Below are positions 30,016 through 33,871 of a stretch of DNA of 33,871 bases, piece by piece. This stretch comes from a virus. The position numbers and the translations under genes are program-made. Under the pieces are notes generated by a model. It did no database searches. It saw only the letters and a program-made list of their open reading frames with translations, and was not told the origin of the DNA. How positions within the stretch are numbered: the stretch's first letter is position 1; each line of letters starts with the position of its first letter. The stretch covers positions 1-33,871 of the IMG/VR virus record IMGVR_UViG_3300037882_001593. One strand, given 5' to 3'.

Positions 30016-32127
30016 TCACTCCGCATCTTTCGGTGGATCGTAAAGCACCCTGACCGCTCTCCGGCTGTCGGCGCATCCAATGTAATACGTCCTGATCCGC
30101 GTTCCGCGCTTCGGGTCCATGTCAATGTCAGGGCCGGGACAACGGGAGAGACACTGAGCCCACGAGCCGTCCGCCCAGCGTGTGTTTCTAAACATCTTCT
30201 TGAGGTCTGGATGGACTGCCGCGACGGTTAAAATCCCGTCCTTCCAATACATTCCGCTGCGGTGAAGAATAGCGGTGAGTAATTCATAATCAGTAGAGGA
30301 TTTGAACAACCCCTTCAACCGTCCTATCATCTCGGAAATCGAGTAGTAAACCACTGGAGATGACGGGTAGGGCAGTTTCGAGTCCAGTAGATGACGCAGG
30401 CAGGTTTCATGCTCTGGTTCGGCCTTGGTTGATTCGGCCACGCTCCAATCCTGTTCAGCCACCCATTTCTCGGCGTCCTCCAACGAGATAATCCCGCTGT
30501 TAGTGAGTCCGTAGGCAGACGCGACCAGCGTTCCGAGTTGGTCCCCAGCGCGAGCGGCACCGAGTTTGCGGGCAAGGGCTTTGGAGAATGTCCGAACATT
30601 GGCGATGATGTTCACCGCGTTTTCCCGCGCTCTCGCCCGCAGTCCGGCACACCAGAGCGGGTTTAAGACCGTCTCGTCTGCCAGTTTCTTGATTTCCTCA
30701 AACTCCGCTTCCGTCGAGGCCAGCTTTTCGATGACCGTTATCCGCGATGAGTCCGCCGCACCAAGCGCCGGGATGGAGATGGAGTTGCAGCAGTATGACG
30801 AATTGGTCGTGAACTCACAGCCCTCTTGGTCGGCGGTTCCCTTGAAAACCTTAGCTTCTCCCGGCGAGGACGATTGCCTCATGAGGTGAATCACGCCCTG
30901 GTTAATCTTTAGGTTCTGCTCGTCGTCGCTCTCGATGTCGTCAATGATGACGGGCAAGGCGTCGCTCCCTGTGGTCTGCCGGATCGCTGCCGCCGTAGTC
31001 CCGCCGCGAGCGTAGAGGCTGGACCTTCCGGCGCACTCTTTAACCCACTGCGTCGTCGTTGATTTGCCGCTTCCCGCGCTACCTGTAATCCAGATGTGAG
31101 AGCGCCAACTGAGCGCCCCGCAAATGGTAGCGGAGAAGCACCAACCGGCGAGGTAAACGCCGGAAATCGCCTCACGAAACCGGACCAGCTTGAACAGTTG
31201 GAGAAGTTTTGCCGCTTCGGGACTCGTCAAGGGCTGAATCTCGAAGTCATCCTCAAGTGGAAGGCCGCGTTCGTAAACGTAGGTGGAGGCAAAAAGCGGA
31301 GTAGATTTGCCGTCGCGGATGAGCCAATTGCCCGTATGGACCACGACCTGCTTTCCCTCAAGCCAGCAACCCCGGCCCCTGATTTTCTTCGGATCGAACA
31401 TATCCGCTTCCTGAGATTTCCAAACGAGGTCGGTTCTGGCCGCGTTCCAGTTGGTTCCGCCCGTTCGCTTGCCGTCTGCGTTTATTTTCGGGTAACGAGA
31501 CAGCCACCAACGCGGATGAGCGAGCGTGAGCATATTCGCCTCTGTGAGCTGTCCGGCATCGAAGCGGACGACCTTTCCAAATGCGGTGGTCAGGAAGTAA
31601 AACTGAATCGGGTTGCCGAAAAAACCGAGATACTTGAACGGCGGGCGCTCCGGCAGCGCGAGTTCTTCGGGAAGCTCTGGGAAGCTCGCCGCGTCCTCCT
31701 CCGCCATTGACCTCGGCTCGTCCTCGTAGGTTGGGTCCGGTTCGGTCACGATTTCGCCCTCAAGAAACCCGAGAACGTCCTTGGCAAGCCAGCCGTCCTT
31801 TTTGGCGTCAACGAGGCTCCAGCCTGACGGCATACCTTCGGGCGGAACGATCACGCGGGCGTTGGGGAACAGGCGTTGAAACGCTCTCCCGCTGGCCGCG
31901 CCCAAGTCGTCCGCCCCTGGCCAATAGGCGAGCTTGCGCCCCATGAGCGGATCAAGGTTCAAGTCGGAAATTACGGCCATGCCGCCTTCCCATGTGGTCA
32001 CAAGCCAGTCGGACGCGGCGAGCAGCTTTGCAGCGGCCTTGGCGTCGTCCTTGGTTTCTACGATTAACGTGGGCGCGGTCGGGCTTGATAGCAGCGACGG
32101 CAGGCCCCAGAAGGTGGGTTTACTCAT
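30016..32127 (-). CDS. DNA primase/helicase with toprim-like and ATPase domains
   Basis: 703 residues. The N-terminal 100 residues resemble a toprim fold (TLIVETKDDAKAAAKLL with conserved Glu24, then LAYWPGADDLGAASGRAFQR). A long middle part is followed by a helicase-like ATPase with Walker A GSAGSGKST at 349-357 and Walker B LPVIIDDIE at 391-399. A possible arginine finger lies in SSRITVIEK. The arrangement fits a phage replication protein that combines primase-like and helicase functions, as in DUF927/D5-type proteins. I see no separate DNA polymerase in the window. The start overlaps the upstream small gene by 4 bases. Confidence 0.83.
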   Translation of the reverse strand: MSKPTFWGLPSLLSSPTAPTLIVETKDDAKAAAKLLAASDWLVTTWEGGMAVISDLNLDPLMGRKLAYWPGADDLGAASGRAFQRLFPNARVIVPPEGMPSGWSLVDAKKDGWLAKDVLGFLEGEIVTEPDPTYEDEPRSMAEEDAASFPELPEELALPERPPFKYLGFFGNPIQFYFLTTAFGKVVRFDAGQLTEANMLTLAHPRWWLSRYPKINADGKRTGGTNWNAARTDLVWKSQEADMFDPKKIRGRGCWLEGKQVVVHTGNWLIRDGKSTPLFASTYVYERGLPLEDDFEIQPLTSPEAAKLLQLFKLVRFREAISGVYLAGWCFSATICGALSWRSHIWITGSAGSGKSTTTQWVKECAGRSSLYARGGTTAAAIRQTTGSDALPVIIDDIESDDEQNLKINQGVIHLMRQSSSPGEAKVFKGTADQEGCEFTTNSSYCCNSISIPALGAADSSRITVIEKLASTEAEFEEIKKLADETVLNPLWCAGLRARARENAVNIIANVRTFSKALARKLGAARAGDQLGTLVASAYGLTNSGIISLEDAEKWVAEQDWSVAESTKAEPEHETCLRHLLDSKLPYPSSPVVYYSISEMIGRLKGLFKSSTDYELLTAILHRSGMYWKDGILTVAAVHPDLKKMFRNTRWADGSWAQCLSRCPGPDIDMDPKRGTRIRTYYIGCADSRRAVRVLYDPPKDAE

Positions 32128-32324
32128 CTCAGGGGTTCTATTACGAGGGGGAATCTACTTTTGCTTCTTTTCAAGATACCACGGCACACAGCGCATATCG
32201 GAATGCGCCTATTTCCGGGCTGGGAGACCCATGTTGCGACCGCTGGGCGACCGCATGACTTGTCATGCCAAGACGGACCTTCCATGATTATCCTTGCGCA
32301 TTTCCTTGGTTCTTCTGAACTCAT
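32124..32324 (-). CDS. Small Cys-containing protein, upstream of the primase-helicase
   Basis: 66 residues with Cys9, Cys24, Cys45 and Cys48 (PICAVC), a spacing compatible with a zinc ribbon, followed by a basic C-terminus. It overlaps the primase-helicase start by 4 bases (ATGA). It probably binds nucleic acid or the helicase; there is no further evidence. Confidence 0.78.
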   Translation of the reverse strand: MSSEEPRKCARIIMEGPSWHDKSCGRPAVATWVSQPGNRRIPICAVCRGILKRSKSRFPLVIEPLR

Positions 32325-32332
32325 AGCGAACC

Positions 32333-33166
32333 CTACTGTTTTGCCATCGCGGAAGCGATGCCGGAATAAGTCGCGGAACGGATTTTCCAGCGGTCAGCAG
32401 AAGGTCCAAGTTTATTCTGTCCGCTTGGCGTCTGGTTTTCCCAATGGCCTGATTCTGGCCTTGGCATGATCTGAGTCGGAACGAGCAACGGGAGCCCCTT
32501 GAGCCATAGGCACGTCGCCTTACTCTCGGCATGGCCGAACTGCCAAGGCTGGATCGTTTGTGACGGCTTCCTGATTCGCGTCGAGATGCAGCCAACCGGA
32601 TTTTCAAGGGCGATACGGGCGATTGGGGCGTCAAGGAGCAACCGGACAAACGACAAGGCGTCCTCGGTTTGCGCGGCACGCTCCGGCCTACGTTTATTCC
32701 AGTGAAGACCGGAGGAGCAAAGGTAAGTGCAAGGCGGGTGAGCTATCATCAAGTCCCATGCGGGCGAGGCGACAGAGCGAGCGAAAAGACCTTGCTCGGT
32801 TTCCCTGTATTCAAGGCCGTCTTGGCATGGACCAAAGCACGGGCATTCCGACGTGTCCCTGTCCGTCAAAAGGCAAAGTCCGCCGCCCGATGGGTCACAC
32901 TGGCATTGATGCCGAACAGGAGCCCAGCCGTCCAGTAAGTCCCGAACGTCGCCCTGATAGTGAAGTCCCGGCGCGTCAGTCGGCAGTAAGTCGCATGACC
33001 AAGCCTCATGACCAAGGGCAGTGAAGGCGTCTCGGACGGCTCCGCTGTATTCGCAAGCGATGAGGACACGGAGCTTGCGTGATTCGGTGTCCTGGACTTC
33101 GCATTCTCCCTCTTGGTCGAATTGGATAAAGCGCATTTGTCCCGATAATTTCAATGGTTTACTCAT
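32333..33166 (-). CDS. DNA cytosine methyltransferase-like protein with Cys-rich insertion
   Basis: 277 residues. LRVLIACEYSGAVRDAFTAL (32-51) resembles the cofactor-binding motif, HPPCTYLCSS (143-152) the PPC catalytic loop with Cys146, and ALENPVGC (186-193) the ENP motif of C5-cytosine methyltransferases. Phage proteins of this kind are shorter and may protect DNA from restriction. Between the Asp of DVRDLL and the PPC motif lies an added Cys-rich segment (about 82-135; Cys88, 90, 98, 108, 110, 114), probably a zinc-binding module. Start overlaps the previous gene (ATGA). The target sequence cannot be told. Confidence 0.85.
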   Translation of the reverse strand: MSKPLKLSGQMRFIQFDQEGECEVQDTESRKLRVLIACEYSGAVRDAFTALGHEAWSCDLLPTDAPGLHYQGDVRDLLDGWAPVRHQCQCDPSGGGLCLLTDRDTSECPCFGPCQDGLEYRETEQGLFARSVASPAWDLMIAHPPCTYLCSSGLHWNKRRPERAAQTEDALSFVRLLLDAPIARIALENPVGCISTRIRKPSQTIQPWQFGHAESKATCLWLKGLPLLVPTQIMPRPESGHWENQTPSGQNKLGPSADRWKIRSATYSGIASAMAKQ

Positions 33167-33585
33167 GCGTCATCCCCTATCTCAACCGACTTGGCCGGTG
33201 CGACATGAATGTGCTCAACTCGCGGCTCCGGTTTCCAACCGGGAGCCAAGGCACGCGCTGACAGAGGCAGCGGCGTGGGCGCGACGGTATGAAACGAGTG
33301 AATGTGAGGCTCGGCAGTCAGGACGATGCGCCATGCGTGGAGCTTGCCCGCCGAGATGAGCGAATTGGCCTCCGAAATCCATCCGGCGACGATGGAATCA
33401 GAGATGTCCTTGCCTTCCGCGTCCCTCTCGTCGGCCTTGATTGGCTTGTTCTTCTGCGAAGGCGTCCAAGGCCCGTCCGGCTTGGCCTGAGCCTCGATTG
33501 AGACGGTCACAAGGGACTGAGGCCATGAGGCCAGCGGAACGCCCCTGAGGCGGTCAGCCTCCGGCGTGTGGGATAGGTTTTTCAT
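33163..33585 (-). CDS. Hypothetical protein (140 aa)
   Basis: The start at ATG 33585 (MKNLSHTPEADRLRGVPLA) gives 140 residues. A longer version from 33723 would overlap the upstream gene and look like frame shadow. The protein has an N-terminal part with LVTVSIEAQAKPDG and a C-terminal part with AWRIVLTAEPHIHSFHTV. No known motif. Overlaps the next gene by 4 bases. Confidence 0.75.
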   Translation of the reverse strand: MKNLSHTPEADRLRGVPLASWPQSLVTVSIEAQAKPDGPWTPSQKNKPIKADERDAEGKDISDSIVAGWISEANSLISAGKLHAWRIVLTAEPHIHSFHTVAPTPLPLSARALAPGWKPEPRVEHIHVAPAKSVEIGDDA

Positions 33586-33793
33586 CGGTTGTTGTTGGGT
33601 GAGGGTAGGTTTTCCAATCGCGGTGCATGGCGAGCGCGGCATCTCGCCAGCCAAGATACCATTCACGGGCGTCGTGAGGCCACGTTGAAAATAGCGGTTC
33701 CGGCCCCGACCTGTCGTAGTCAAGGAAGGGGTTGGCCTCGTAGGCGAGGCGGTGCAGCAGGTAGGCGTCTCGGCCCTCGTCGTAGGGTGTCAT
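33554..33793 (-). CDS. Small protein with GRDA / NPF motifs (79 aa)
   Basis: 79 residues beginning MTPYDEGRDAYLLHRLAYEA, then NPFLDYDRSGPE and WYLGWRDAALA. Short phage proteins with a GxxA-x-NPY/NPF-x-W-x-GW pattern are widespread and of unknown function. It overlaps the upstream partial gene by 4 bases (ATGA) and the next gene by 32. Confidence 0.82.
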   Translation of the reverse strand: MTPYDEGRDAYLLHRLAYEANPFLDYDRSGPEPLFSTWPHDAREWYLGWRDAALAMHRDWKTYPHPTTTDEKPIPHAGG

Positions 33794-33871
33794 GGGGTTG
33801 TTTTACAGAATGGACAGTCGTGGGTTTCTCCGCCCTCCGGCGTCATTCCTCCGATAACTCCAAGGCCATGA
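33790..33871 (-). CDS. Partial gene cut by the window edge, C-terminus with CPFC
   Basis: The frame is open from the window edge to TGA at 33792-33790, giving HGLGVIGGMTPEGGETHDCP and then FCKTTP. The end HDCPFCK is a zinc-knuckle-type pair. An ATG at 33846 preceded by GGAGG could also start an 18-residue peptide. The other frame, ending at 33845-33843 with MALELSEE, would fit a gene whose stop overlaps that ATG. I favour a longer gene continuing beyond the window, but cannot decide. Confidence 0.45.
   Translation of the reverse strand, partial: HGLGVIGGMTPEGGETHDCPFCKTTP

Noticed and set aside
33586-33723. Upstream extension of the 140-residue gene at 33163-33585
   Set aside because: It overlaps the 79-residue gene; ATG 33585 gives better gene spacing.

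Overview
The window is a large part of a tailed double-stranded DNA phage genome, by gene content a siphovirus (long non-contractile tail): terminase, portal, scaffold, capsid, neck, tail terminator, tail tube, frameshifting tail chaperone, tape measure and tail tip follow one another in the usual order. No integrase, plasmid partition gene or host housekeeping gene is visible. The host cannot be named from the sequence. Most genes start without a Shine-Dalgarno sequence, behind short leaders rich in A and C, which suggests a host that initiates that way.

Layout. (1) 1-22346, all minus strand, is read from high to low coordinates. It begins with a 189-residue unknown gene and a strong terminator. 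Then come a putative small terminase, a zinc-ribbon protein, large terminase, a small basic protein, a DUF4055-type portal, a small acidic protein, scaffold, major capsid and a head surface protein bracketed by two terminators. Next are three neck/head-completion proteins, tail terminator, tail tube, tail chaperone pair with a -1 frameshift, tape measure, two paralogous tail proteins around a fibre-like protein, a holin/lipoprotein cassette, a DUF1833-type tail protein with a repeat insertion, an NlpC/P60 protein and a 1245-residue tail tip protein. The unit ends with a 58-residue ORF, a tRNA with CAT anticodon and a perfect hairpin. (2) 22347-23261 is an AT-rich, gene-free control region with repeated GCAAGTC-type motifs in both orientations. 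(3) 23262-29910, plus strand, is an early-type operon of about 16 short genes, mostly unknown and often overlapping by ATGA or GTGA, ending in a helix-turn-helix-like protein and a phage Dam-type adenine methyltransferase. (4) 29911-30015 holds two terminators between convergent operons. (5) 30016-33871, minus strand, is a replication and DNA-modification operon: a toprim-like/ATPase primase-helicase, a small Cys protein, a cytosine-methyltransferase-like protein with a Cys-rich insertion, two small unknown genes and one gene cut by the window edge.

How it works together. The control region lies between divergent transcription units, so early plus-strand genes and late minus-strand genes are probably controlled from it. 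Strong terminators upstream of terS and on both sides of the head surface gene imply readthrough, antitermination or deliberate tapering of late transcription. The points most worth a second look are the initiator-like tRNA together with the SD-less leaders, the frameshift site, the control-region repeats, a shared upstream element found twice in the early operon, the accessory domains inserted in several virion proteins, and the unknown early gene cluster.
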